A stretch of DNA of 64,000 nt from NCBI GenBank assembly GCA_963710175.1, contig CAVPZC010000001.1:868001-932000 (forward strand), read 5' to 3'. The notes under the pieces were generated by a model, which saw only the letters and a list, made by a program, of their open reading frames with translations, searched no databases and was not told where the DNA came from. The position numbers were made by a program, and so were the translations under genes. This DNA comes from Phormidesmis sp963710175 (lineage in GTDB: Bacteria > Cyanobacteriota > Cyanobacteriia > Phormidesmidales > Phormidesmidaceae). Each line of letters starts with the position of its first letter. Position 1 is the first letter of the stretch. Positions 57,592 to 64,000 of the stretch are shown here, piece by piece.

Positions 57592-58722
57592 ATGAAGAAA
57601 ATTGCCGTCGTTCACGAATGGCTCACTAGCCACGCCGGTTCTGAAAAAGTAGTCGAGCAAATTCTCCAGCTCTACCCCAATGCAGATCTGTACAGTCTGG
57701 TCGATTTTTTACCCGAATCGCTGCGCTGGTTCATTCAGCACAAGCCGGTAACCACCTCATTTATTCAAAAGCTGCCTTTTGCCCGGCAGCATTTTCGCAG
57801 CTACTTGCCGCTGATGCCCCTGGCCATTGAGCAGTTCGACCTGGCTGCTTACGACCTGATTATTTCGAGCCATCACGCGGTGGCTAAGGGCATTCTCACC
57901 CGCCCTGACCAGCTGCATATCAGCTACGTGCACACGCCGCTGCGCTACGGTTGGGAATTGCAGCATCAGTACCTGCGTCAGGCAGAGCTGACAAGCGGCC
58001 TGAAGAGCGCGCTCACTCGCACGATTTTGCACTATTTGCGGCTGTGGGATGTGGCCAGCGCTAACCGGGTAGATCGCTATCTGGCTAATTCGCGCTACGT
58101 GGCTCGCCGCATTGAAAAAACCTACCGTCGCACTGCTGAAGTTATCTATCCACCGGTTGATATCGGACGGTTTCGCGCAGACTACACTCGGGAAGATTTC
58201 TATCTGACCGTATCGCGATTTGTCCCGTACAAGCGAGTCGATCTCACCGTTGCGGCTTTCAACCAGCTGGGGTTACCGCTAGTGATTATCGGCGATGGCC
58301 CCAGTGGCAAAACCATGCGGCAGATGGCCCGGCCCAACATTCGCTTTTTAGGCAAACAGCCGGATAGCGTGGTAGAAGATTACATGCAGCGCTGTAGGGG
58401 CTTTATTTTTCCGCCTGAGGAGGACTTTGGCATTACCCCGGTCGAAGCGCAGGCGGCGGGTGCACCCGTGATTGCCTATGCCAGAGGTGGCCAAGCTGAA
58501 ACGGTGGTTCATCAGCGTACCGGCCTGCTGTTTTCTCATCAGACAGTTGAAAGTCTGGTACAGTCGGTCAGAAGGTTGGAGGCAAGTGTGGATCAATTTG
58601 AAGCGGGTAGGCTGCGAGAACATGCCGAGAAGTTTTCGATCACCTGTTTTCAGACGCGGTTTAAAGGCTTTGTTGACGATGCCTGGGCGCAGTTTAGAGA
58701 AAATGGATTGTCCGCTGACTAG
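57592..58722 (+). CDS. Glycosyltransferase family 4
   Basis: 376 residues of the GT-B fold. N-terminal VVHEWLTSHAGSEKVVEQIL (nucleotide/acceptor domain). C-terminal donor-binding domain has VSRFVPYKRVDL and the EX7E-type region PPEEDFGITPVEAQAAGAPVIAYARGG. The protein resembles mannosyltransferases of exopolysaccharide loci, but donor sugar and linkage cannot be assigned. Confidence 0.93.
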   Translation: MKKIAVVHEWLTSHAGSEKVVEQILQLYPNADLYSLVDFLPESLRWFIQHKPVTTSFIQKLPFARQHFRSYLPLMPLAIEQFDLAAYDLIISSHHAVAKGILTRPDQLHISYVHTPLRYGWELQHQYLRQAELTSGLKSALTRTILHYLRLWDVASANRVDRYLANSRYVARRIEKTYRRTAEVIYPPVDIGRFRADYTREDFYLTVSRFVPYKRVDLTVAAFNQLGLPLVIIGDGPSGKTMRQMARPNIRFLGKQPDSVVEDYMQRCRGFIFPPEEDFGITPVEAQAAGAPVIAYARGGQAETVVHQRTGLLFSHQTVESLVQSVRRLEASVDQFEAGRLREHAEKFSITCFQTRFKGFVDDAWAQFRENGLSAD

Positions 58723-58754
58723 GCATCACTGACAGGGAGCTAAGCTATGCCGCT

Positions 58755-60221
58755 GTGACCATTTATCCTATCTCAAGCTCTGGAAGTGCCAGTGTGACTA
58801 GCCTTAGACGGGCGATCGCCCAGGTCTCTACCCGGCCCTGGCTTACCCTTGTCACCCTCATTAGTATCGATCTGCTGTGTCTCAGTCTGGCAGGCATCGC
58901 CAGCGTTTGGGTGCGGCTGATATCTGGCGGTCAGTTTCATCCTTCTCTGTACTGGCGGCTGTGGCCGATTGCTGGCATCTTTGTGATTGCTTACGCCTTG
59001 GCGAGTCTCTATCCGGGTATTGCTATGAGCCCGGTAGAAGAGCTCCGCCGCCTGACGATCACCACCACCCTGCTCTATTTGCTGCTGGGCTCTTCTATTT
59101 TTCTTTTCAGGGAAGGTGCGCTTTACTCTAGAGCGGCCTTTTTGATGGCCTGGCTGCTCTCTATCGTCTTTGTGATTATTGGCCGCTATGGGATTCGAGC
59201 GCTGTGTGCTCGCCAGTCGTGGTGGGGCTATCCGGTCGTGGTGATGGGGGCAGGGGTCACCGGAGAAATGGTGATTCGCACCTTGCAGCGTCAGCCCAGC
59301 CTAGGGCTTAAACCTATTGCCGTTTTAGACGATGATGCCGGTAAGCACGGTACCTTAGCGGGTGTGCCAGTGATCGGCAATTTGGCGATGGCTCCCTTAC
59401 TGGCCCGCGAGCTGAAGATTCCCTATGCGATCGTGGCGATGCCTGGCGTCGCCCGTTACCAGCTGATGCAGCTGCTAGAGCGCTATGGCCGTACCTTTCC
59501 ACATCTAATGATCATTCCCGATCTATTTGGCATGGCCAGCCTTTGGGTCGCAGCTAGAGACTTGGGAGGCGTTTTGGGCTTGGAAACTCGCCAGCAGCTT
59601 TTTTTGCCGGGGCCTAGATTGCTCAAAGCAGGGCTTGATAAAGGGCTGGTTATTCTAATTGGGCTGCTGGCCCTGCCGCTGATTGCGGTGATCAGCCTGC
59701 TGATTGCCTGCGACTCGCCAGGGCCTATTTTCTATCGTCAAACTCGTATTGGGCAAGGGGGGAGACTGTTTAAGGCCTGGAAGTTTCGCTCAATGGTAGT
59801 CGATGCTGACCTGGCGCTGGGGCAGCATTTGCTAAATCATCCTGAGCTGCGGACGCTATGGGAGAAGGACTATAAGCTCAAAGCCGATCCCAGAATTACT
59901 CGGGTAGGGCGCTTTCTCAGACAAACCAGTCTAGACGAACTGCCGCAGCTCTGGAATGTGCTGCGGGGTGAGATGAGTATGGTGGGTCCTCGGCCTATTG
60001 TGCACGATGAGATCTGGCGGTATGGCGATAAGTTTGAGCTGTATTTGCAGGTTTTACCAGGATTAACAGGACTGTGGCAGGTTTCGGGTCGCAATAACGT
60101 TACCTACGAAGAGCGTGTTAGTTTTGATACTTACTATGTCCGAAATTGGTCGATGTGGCTGGATATTTACATTTTGATTCGCACAGTTAGGGTCGTTTTA
60201 GCGGGTGATGGCGCGTATTGA
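58755..60221 (+). CDS. wbaP: Polyprenyl-phosphate sugar phosphotransferase (WbaP type)
   Basis: 488 residues starting at GTG 58755. Four or five N-terminal helices, a CoA-binding-like middle domain (VVMGAGVTGEMVIRTL), another helix, then the bacterial sugar transferase domain with KAWKFRSM and DELPQLWNVLRGEMSMVGPRP. It transfers the first sugar phosphate to undecaprenyl phosphate, starting the repeat unit. Galactose versus glucose is not determined. Confidence 0.92.
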   Translation: MTIYPISSSGSASVTSLRRAIAQVSTRPWLTLVTLISIDLLCLSLAGIASVWVRLISGGQFHPSLYWRLWPIAGIFVIAYALASLYPGIAMSPVEELRRLTITTTLLYLLLGSSIFLFREGALYSRAAFLMAWLLSIVFVIIGRYGIRALCARQSWWGYPVVVMGAGVTGEMVIRTLQRQPSLGLKPIAVLDDDAGKHGTLAGVPVIGNLAMAPLLARELKIPYAIVAMPGVARYQLMQLLERYGRTFPHLMIIPDLFGMASLWVAARDLGGVLGLETRQQLFLPGPRLLKAGLDKGLVILIGLLALPLIAVISLLIACDSPGPIFYRQTRIGQGGRLFKAWKFRSMVVDADLALGQHLLNHPELRTLWEKDYKLKADPRITRVGRFLRQTSLDELPQLWNVLRGEMSMVGPRPIVHDEIWRYGDKFELYLQVLPGLTGLWQVSGRNNVTYEERVSFDTYYVRNWSMWLDIYILIRTVRVVLAGDGAY

Positions 60222-61527
60222 GATGATGCGGCTTGAAGAATTTGGCTCACAAAAGAATCGGTTCATTCAGGAGAATCGTCCGTCTCGGCGCGAGCGGATT
60301 TGGCTGGGCAGTCTGATTGCGCTGCCCTATGCCAGCTATGCCAGCTTGGTGGTGATGCTGGGGCTGCTGATTACCGCTATGGGGCAGCGAGGCGGTCGGG
60401 TTTGGCGGCTGTGCGGTCAGCAGGGGTTGGGCTGGTTGAGCCTCGGGCTGCTGCTCAGTGCGAGCTTTGCGCTAGACCGGGGGGAGGCTTTTTTGCAGCT
60501 CACCAATTTTTTGCCCTTTTTTCTTTTCTTTGGTGTTTTGGCGACGGTGCCGCCTGTCGTCAAGCAGCCTTTTATCAAGCTTGAAGCTTTAGCTAGATGG
60601 CTGCTGCTGACCTCGGTGCCGATGAACTTGCTGGCGGTGGCGGAGTACGGGCTTAAATTTGAAGCAGTAATTCCTCGTATTCAAGCGCTTTCTCTTCCAG
60701 GCTGGCTACTCAGCTGGCTATACGAACCTGACTTTGGCCACCGGGCTCATGGCTTGTTTAGTCACCCGAATACGCTCAGTGCCTATCTAGTAATTATTTT
60801 AGGATTGGGGTTGGGTCTCGGCTTGAAGGGGTTGGTCGCTCAAAAGCTGTCTGCCGGGAAGTCCAAGGCTTCCAGGCAGATGGCTGAGGCACTGGCGATC
60901 GCTCTCTGCATAGCCGCTATCTTTTGCACAGGGTCACGCAATGGCGTGCTGATTGCGCTGGTGCTGGTAGCGATCGCCCTTTATGCGGCTCGTCGCCACC
61001 GCTGGGTGATGCTGTCGGGGCTAGTAGGGAGCGGGGCGATCGCCGCTGCTGTGCTGGCGCTGGGCATTGGAGGGCGATCGCTCTCTTTGAGCATGATCAC
61101 CCAAGATCCGCGCATTGGCGTATGGCGACTGGCCCTGGAGATGATTTGGCAGCGGCCCTGGCTGGGCTGGGGCTTTGCCGGGCTGCGGCTGACCTACCAA
61201 CCGGGCAGCATTCCGGGCTATGACAGCATTGCCCATGCTCATAATGTTTGGCTGTTTTTAGCCTCAGAAGCCGGCATTCCGGTAATGCTGGGCTTTTGCC
61301 TTGTAGTTGGCAGACTGTATTATGGCGGAGTAAACACGTTTATCTGCGGAAAACTGCCTGCCGAAAATCGCGCCATTTTGCTGGGCTACCTGCTCGCCTT
61401 TGCCAGCTGCTTGATGTTTGCGCTGTTTGATGTGACCCTGTTCGACTCGCGCATCAACGTTGTCAGTTGGGGGCTGCTGTCCGCTATCTACTTGCTCAGT
61501 CAGAGTGACCAAGCCCAACGCAGTTAA
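60205..61527 (+). CDS. O-antigen ligase/polymerase family protein
   Basis: 440 residues from GTG 60205, overlapping wbaP by 17 bp. About ten membrane helices with the Wzy_C/O-antigen ligase region FSHPNTLSAYLVIILGLG and CTGSRNGVLIALVLV, then WGFAGLRLTY and the SIAHAHNVWLF periplasmic loop. It either polymerises repeat units (Wzy) or joins them to an acceptor (WaaL); sequence alone does not decide. The wbaP overlap supports one polysaccharide pathway. Confidence 0.9.
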   Translation: MMARIEMMRLEEFGSQKNRFIQENRPSRRERIWLGSLIALPYASYASLVVMLGLLITAMGQRGGRVWRLCGQQGLGWLSLGLLLSASFALDRGEAFLQLTNFLPFFLFFGVLATVPPVVKQPFIKLEALARWLLLTSVPMNLLAVAEYGLKFEAVIPRIQALSLPGWLLSWLYEPDFGHRAHGLFSHPNTLSAYLVIILGLGLGLGLKGLVAQKLSAGKSKASRQMAEALAIALCIAAIFCTGSRNGVLIALVLVAIALYAARRHRWVMLSGLVGSGAIAAAVLALGIGGRSLSLSMITQDPRIGVWRLALEMIWQRPWLGWGFAGLRLTYQPGSIPGYDSIAHAHNVWLFLASEAGIPVMLGFCLVVGRLYYGGVNTFICGKLPAENRAILLGYLLAFASCLMFALFDVTLFDSRINVVSWGLLSAIYLLSQSDQAQRS

Positions 61528-61544
61528 TCTGTAGAAACGAAAAA

Positions 61545-61583
61545 GGGGTAAGAGCTCTCCCTAGCAGCACTCTTACCCCATTT
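61545..61583 (+). terminator. Terminator of polysaccharide operon
   Basis: A perfect 10-bp stem GGGGTAAGAG / CTCTTACCCC (15-base loop) preceded by AAAAA and followed by ATTT. Confidence 0.7.
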
Positions 61584-61587
61584 CAGC

Positions 61588-61692
61588 TATAGCTTCCGGC
61601 ACTTTGCTTCATTCAGCACTACTGACTGTAAGCCCTATATGGCAACAGGCAAAGTGCCTAGCAAAGCGCGAATGCATCCGCGCTTTGCTATA
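61588..61692 (-). repeat. 105-bp MITE-like repeat, type 1, inverted
   Basis: Complete copy with TATA ends. Left hairpin (minus-strand reading) GCAAAGCGCG / CGCGCTTTGC around GATGCATT: both arms changed together relative to GCGAAGCGCG / CGCGCTTCGC of other copies. Lies between the O-antigen gene terminator and petL. Confidence 0.85.
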
Positions 61693-61720
61693 TCTAACGA
61701 AAAGAAACCAGTCAAAGTAA

Positions 61721-61816
61721 CTAGATCAGCTTGACTGCTCGCAAGCCAAAGTAAAGCGCCATAGCCGTGCCAAACAAAGCTACCAGGTAAACTACATAAA
61801 TTACTGCGCCGCCCAT
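61721..61816 (-). CDS. petL: Cytochrome b6f complex subunit PetL
   Basis: A 31-residue single-helix protein: starts MGGAVIYVVYLVALF and ends GLRAVKLI, matching the PetL pattern (short N-terminus, one helix, conserved Lys-Leu-Ile end). PetL is a small stabilising subunit of cytochrome b6f in the thylakoid membrane. A good ribosome-binding site (TTAGGAGATAACT) precedes the ATG. Convergent with the O-antigen gene, divergent from aroB. Confidence 0.85.
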   Translation of the reverse strand: MGGAVIYVVYLVALFGTAMALYFGLRAVKLI

Positions 61817-61907
61817 AGTTATCTCCTAAACTGAGGTTTTCAATGCTTCTTCCATTGAAGCATACCCCCTACCCACCAAACTCGGGTTTCTCCCGATATC
61901 TCTCCCC

Positions 61908-63029
61908 ATGACTACCCTCACCCAGGTCACTATCCGCGTTAACCTGCCACAGGATCCTTACGGCATTCGGATTGCGCCGGGCAGTTTAGACTATCTGGGG
62001 TCATGGCTCGCAGCTGAGGGGAATTCACTGATCAAGCCGGGGCAGAAAGTGCTGGTCGTTTCCAATCCGGCGGTGTTTGAGCTTTATGGGGAGCAGACTG
62101 TAGCCTCACTCACTCAGGCCGGCTACGAGGTCTGCCACTGCATTTTGCCAGCGGGCGAACAGTACAAAACCCTGGCTTCCATCGAAAAAATTCACAGTGC
62201 CGCTTACGAAAATCACCTAGAGCGCAGCTCCGCTATGGTCGCATTGGGCGGCGGTGTCATTGGTGACATGACCGGGTTTGCGGCAGCTACCTGGCTCAGG
62301 GGCATTGCGGTGGTTCAAGTTCCCACCTCACTGCTGGCTATGGTCGATGCTTCTATGGGCGGCAAAACTGGCGTCAACCACCCAAAAGGGAAAAACCTGA
62401 TTGGTGCATTTCACCAGCCCCGCCTGGTTTTGATCGATCCGCAGGTGCTCCAGACACTTCCCCTCAGAGAATTTCGCGCGGGGGTTGCTGAAGTGATTAA
62501 GTACGGTGTGATTTGGGACTTGCCTTTATTTGAGCAGCTGGAAGCGGCTGATAGTCTTGACGACTTCACCCATGTCAGTGATGAACTGCTGCAAGCGATG
62601 CTGGAGCACTCCTGTCAGGCCAAGGCAGATGTCGTCAGTCAAGATGTAAAAGAGTCTGGAATTCGCGCCATTTTGAACTACGGCCATACGATTGGCCATG
62701 CCGTAGAGAGTCTGACAGGCTACAGCGAAATTAACCACGGTGAAGCCGTCGCTATCGGCATGGTCGCTGCCGGACAGATTGCGGTCGATATGGGCGTGTG
62801 GGAGAAACCTATGACTGAGCGTCAAGATGCGTTGATAGAAAAGGCCAAACTGCCGGTCCGTCTGCCCAAAGGCATCAGCATCGACGACATTTTGATTTCG
62901 CTGAAAAGTGACAAAAAGGTGCAAGCAGGCAGAGTCCGATTTGTGTTGCCCAAAGGCATCGGCGCAGCTTTTGTCAGCGACCAGGTTACCGACAAAACAG
63001 CGCGAGCTGTCTTAAGGAGGCTGTCTTAA
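61908..63029 (+). CDS. aroB: 3-dehydroquinate synthase
   Basis: Second enzyme of the shikimate pathway, converting DAHP to 3-dehydroquinate with NAD+ and a divalent metal. 373 residues. Conserved GGGVIGDMTGFAAATWLRGI, MVDASMGGKTGVNHPKGKNLIGAFHQP, and metal-ligand region LNYGHTIGHAVES with NHGEAVAIGM. Divergent from petL with about 91 bp between; a short hairpin ATGCTTC / GAAGCAT lies in the gap. Confidence 0.97.
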   Translation: MTTLTQVTIRVNLPQDPYGIRIAPGSLDYLGSWLAAEGNSLIKPGQKVLVVSNPAVFELYGEQTVASLTQAGYEVCHCILPAGEQYKTLASIEKIHSAAYENHLERSSAMVALGGGVIGDMTGFAAATWLRGIAVVQVPTSLLAMVDASMGGKTGVNHPKGKNLIGAFHQPRLVLIDPQVLQTLPLREFRAGVAEVIKYGVIWDLPLFEQLEAADSLDDFTHVSDELLQAMLEHSCQAKADVVSQDVKESGIRAILNYGHTIGHAVESLTGYSEINHGEAVAIGMVAAGQIAVDMGVWEKPMTERQDALIEKAKLPVRLPKGISIDDILISLKSDKKVQAGRVRFVLPKGIGAAFVSDQVTDKTARAVLRRLS

Positions 63030-63047
63030 AGAAATGGTATTGACCTG

Positions 63048-63092
63048 CCGCAGGTTGGGTTGAGTCTGAGGCAATCCAACCTGCGGTTTCTT
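63048..63092. terminator. Bidirectional terminator between aroB and pirin gene
   Basis: An 11-bp stem CCGCAGGTTGG / CCAACCTGCGG followed by TTTCTTT serves aroB; the reverse strand could end the pirin gene, whose stop codon starts at the T-run. Confidence 0.75.
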
Positions 63093-63796
63093 TAAGCTGC
63101 CAGATCGAACAGCAGCACTTCTGTGTCATCTGCGGTGGCGGTGAGATTGAGCGGAGTCAGGTTAGCGATCGCCGCCCCGTCTCCAGCTGTCATCTCCTGA
63201 CCATTGAGCTGTACCGTGCCGCGAGCGATTTGCAACCAGGCCCGACGGTTGTCAGTTAGCTCGTAGGTCAACGCGGCCCCTTTGCTGAGCGTTGCGGTGT
63301 ACAGGCTAACGTTCTGATGGATGGTGACTGAGCCCTCTCTACCATCGCGTGAGCCGACCAGCCGCCACTGATCCTGCCGCTCAGACGAACCGAAGTGCTT
63401 TTGCTCATAGCCGGGGGCGAGTCCTGGCGTATCGGGCATGATCCAGATTTGCAAAAAGTGCACCGGGTTCTCGCTGGAATAATTCATTTCGCTGTGAGAG
63501 ACGCCTGTCCCGGCGGTCATGCGCTGCACATCGCCGGGGCGGATGACAGAGCCGGTGCCCATGCTGTCTTTATGCGCTAGTTCTCCTTCGAGAACGTAAG
63601 AGATGATTTCCATGTCGCGGTGGCTGTGAGTGCCAAAGCCTGCCCCAGGAATCACCCGGTCATCATTGATCACACGCAGATCGCTGAAGCCCATGTGCTC
63701 AGGATCTCGATAGCCACCGAAGGAAAAAGTGTGCTGAGAATTCAGCCAGCTGAACTTAGAAACGCCACGGTCTTCCGCTTTCCGAATTGCTAGCAT
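63092..63796 (-). CDS. Pirin-family bicupin protein
   Basis: 234 residues, YhaK/pirin-like. N-terminal cupin with metal-binding pattern GTHSHRDMEIISYVLEGELAHKDS (His, His, Glu) and GVSHSEMN; the C-terminal cupin is degenerate. Family members may have quercetinase-like or redox-sensing roles; here the function is unknown. Divergent from a LysR gene, which often controls its divergent neighbour. Confidence 0.92.
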   Translation of the reverse strand: MLAIRKAEDRGVSKFSWLNSQHTFSFGGYRDPEHMGFSDLRVINDDRVIPGAGFGTHSHRDMEIISYVLEGELAHKDSMGTGSVIRPGDVQRMTAGTGVSHSEMNYSSENPVHFLQIWIMPDTPGLAPGYEQKHFGSSERQDQWRLVGSRDGREGSVTIHQNVSLYTATLSKGAALTYELTDNRRAWLQIARGTVQLNGQEMTAGDGAAIANLTPLNLTATADDTEVLLFDLAA

Positions 63797-63846
63797 TTGT
63801 GGTCACCTCTATAAATGAAGGGTTTATTGGCCTGGCTCTATTATGA

Positions 63847-63869
63847 ATTGATTCTATATAAATAACAAT
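63847..63869. promoter_or_regulatory. Candidate LysR operator, distal half
   Basis: A 23-bp ATTG-N15-CAAT inverted site between the divergent pirin and LysR genes, A+T-rich inside. A matching site lies 41 bp away, centre to centre (63888-63910). Confidence 0.45.
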
Positions 63870-63887
63870 AGGTCTATTTATGGACAA

Positions 63888-63910
63888 ATTGTATCTAAAA
63901 TAGAGACAAT
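63888..63910. promoter_or_regulatory. Candidate LysR operator, proximal half
   Basis: ATTGTATCTA ... TAGAGACAAT is a near-perfect inverted repeat of 23 bp with the same ends as the site at 63847. It overlaps or sits close to the LysR promoter (21 bp before the start codon), suggesting autorepression. Confidence 0.5.
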
Positions 63911-63931
63911 TTCGACGGCGCTAACCAGGCA

Positions 63932-64000
63932 ATGATGGATAAGCTAGAAAGTATGCGGGCTTTTGTTGAAGTGGTTGAGAGCGGTGGCTTTGCGGCGGCT
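63932..64000 (+). CDS. LysR-type regulator, N-terminus only
   Basis: Starts MMDKLESMRAFVEVVESGGFAAA and is cut by the window end. The LxxMRxFVxVVExGxFxxA pattern is the N-terminus of LysR-family HTH proteins. Two in-frame ATGs (63932, 63935). Divergent from the pirin gene. Confidence 0.8.
   Translation, partial: MMDKLESMRAFVEVVESGGFAAA

Noticed and set aside
5133..61692. 105-bp repeats as CRISPR-like array or as genes
   Set aside because: Copies are dispersed, not tandem with spacers. Short open frames across them (for example at 6920 and 26465) are by-products of the repeat and differ between copies.

Overview
The window comes from a cyanobacterium, probably a filamentous Leptolyngbya-like or related lineage. 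It carries carboxysome shell genes (ccmK3, ccmK4), chlorophyll genes (chlD, and chlN-chlB-chlL for light-independent protochlorophyllide reductase), a cytochrome b6f subunit (petL), a cyanobacterial-type PII protein with an NtcA promoter, and many GCGATCGC (HIP1) octamers. The lineage below phylum level is inference. The window is chromosomal in character; I see no phage, plasmid or CRISPR region.

Layout. 1-5 kb: a partial lipoprotein, a nucleoside hydrolase, an unknown gene, ccmK3-ccmK4 and chlD. 4.9-5.6 kb: an antitoxin-like pseudogene broken by two nested 105-bp mobile repeats, then queF. 6-10 kb: an ABC-2 exporter (ATPase and two permeases) whose genes are interrupted by an ECF-type sigma factor. 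10-16 kb: DUF4864, DUF389, a PEP-CTERM GDSL esterase, folC, glnB and a coiled-coil membrane protein. 16-19 kb: a histidine kinase/response regulator pair divergent from a duplicated Spy/CpxP-like periplasmic protein. 19-30 kb: pentapeptide protein, flavin disulfide reductase, hydrolase, sodium:amino-acid symporter, universal stress protein, phosphoesterase, Sel1 and TPR proteins. 30-35 kb: one very large PKD-domain protein, divergent from a LuxR regulator. 36-43 kb: molybdopterin oxidoreductase, TPR-dispanin protein, a DrrABC-like exporter, membrane protein, lipoprotein and zinc-ribbon protein. 43.6-45.2 kb: a frameshifted DUF433 gene and a nuclease-like/PIN gene pair. 46-52 kb: GMC oxidoreductase and chlN-chlB-chlL. 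52-61.5 kb: a surface polysaccharide locus, with rfbCDAB on the minus strand and two glycosyltransferase-like genes, a WbaP-type transferase and an O-antigen ligase/polymerase on the plus strand. 61.5-64 kb: petL, aroB, and a pirin gene divergent from a LysR-type regulator cut by the window end.

How the genes work together. The chl genes supply chlorophyll synthesis in light (chlD in Mg chelatase) and in darkness (chlNBL). The rfb genes make dTDP-L-rhamnose, which the neighbouring transferases probably use to build a lipid-linked exopolysaccharide or O-antigen. The kinase/regulator pair probably controls the divergent periplasmic protein.

The most unusual feature is a family of 105-bp intergenic repeats (seven recognisable copies and one degenerate copy). 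They have TATAGC...GCTATA ends, duplicate a TA on insertion, and fold into two hairpins whose stems differ between copies with compensating changes around a conserved GATGCATT loop. One copy is inserted inside another, which gives the exact target-site duplication. Other points of interest are the 1,422-residue PKD protein with a perfect palindrome in its divergent promoter region, the PIN/nuclease-like pair, and the contiguous chlN-chlB-chlL operon.
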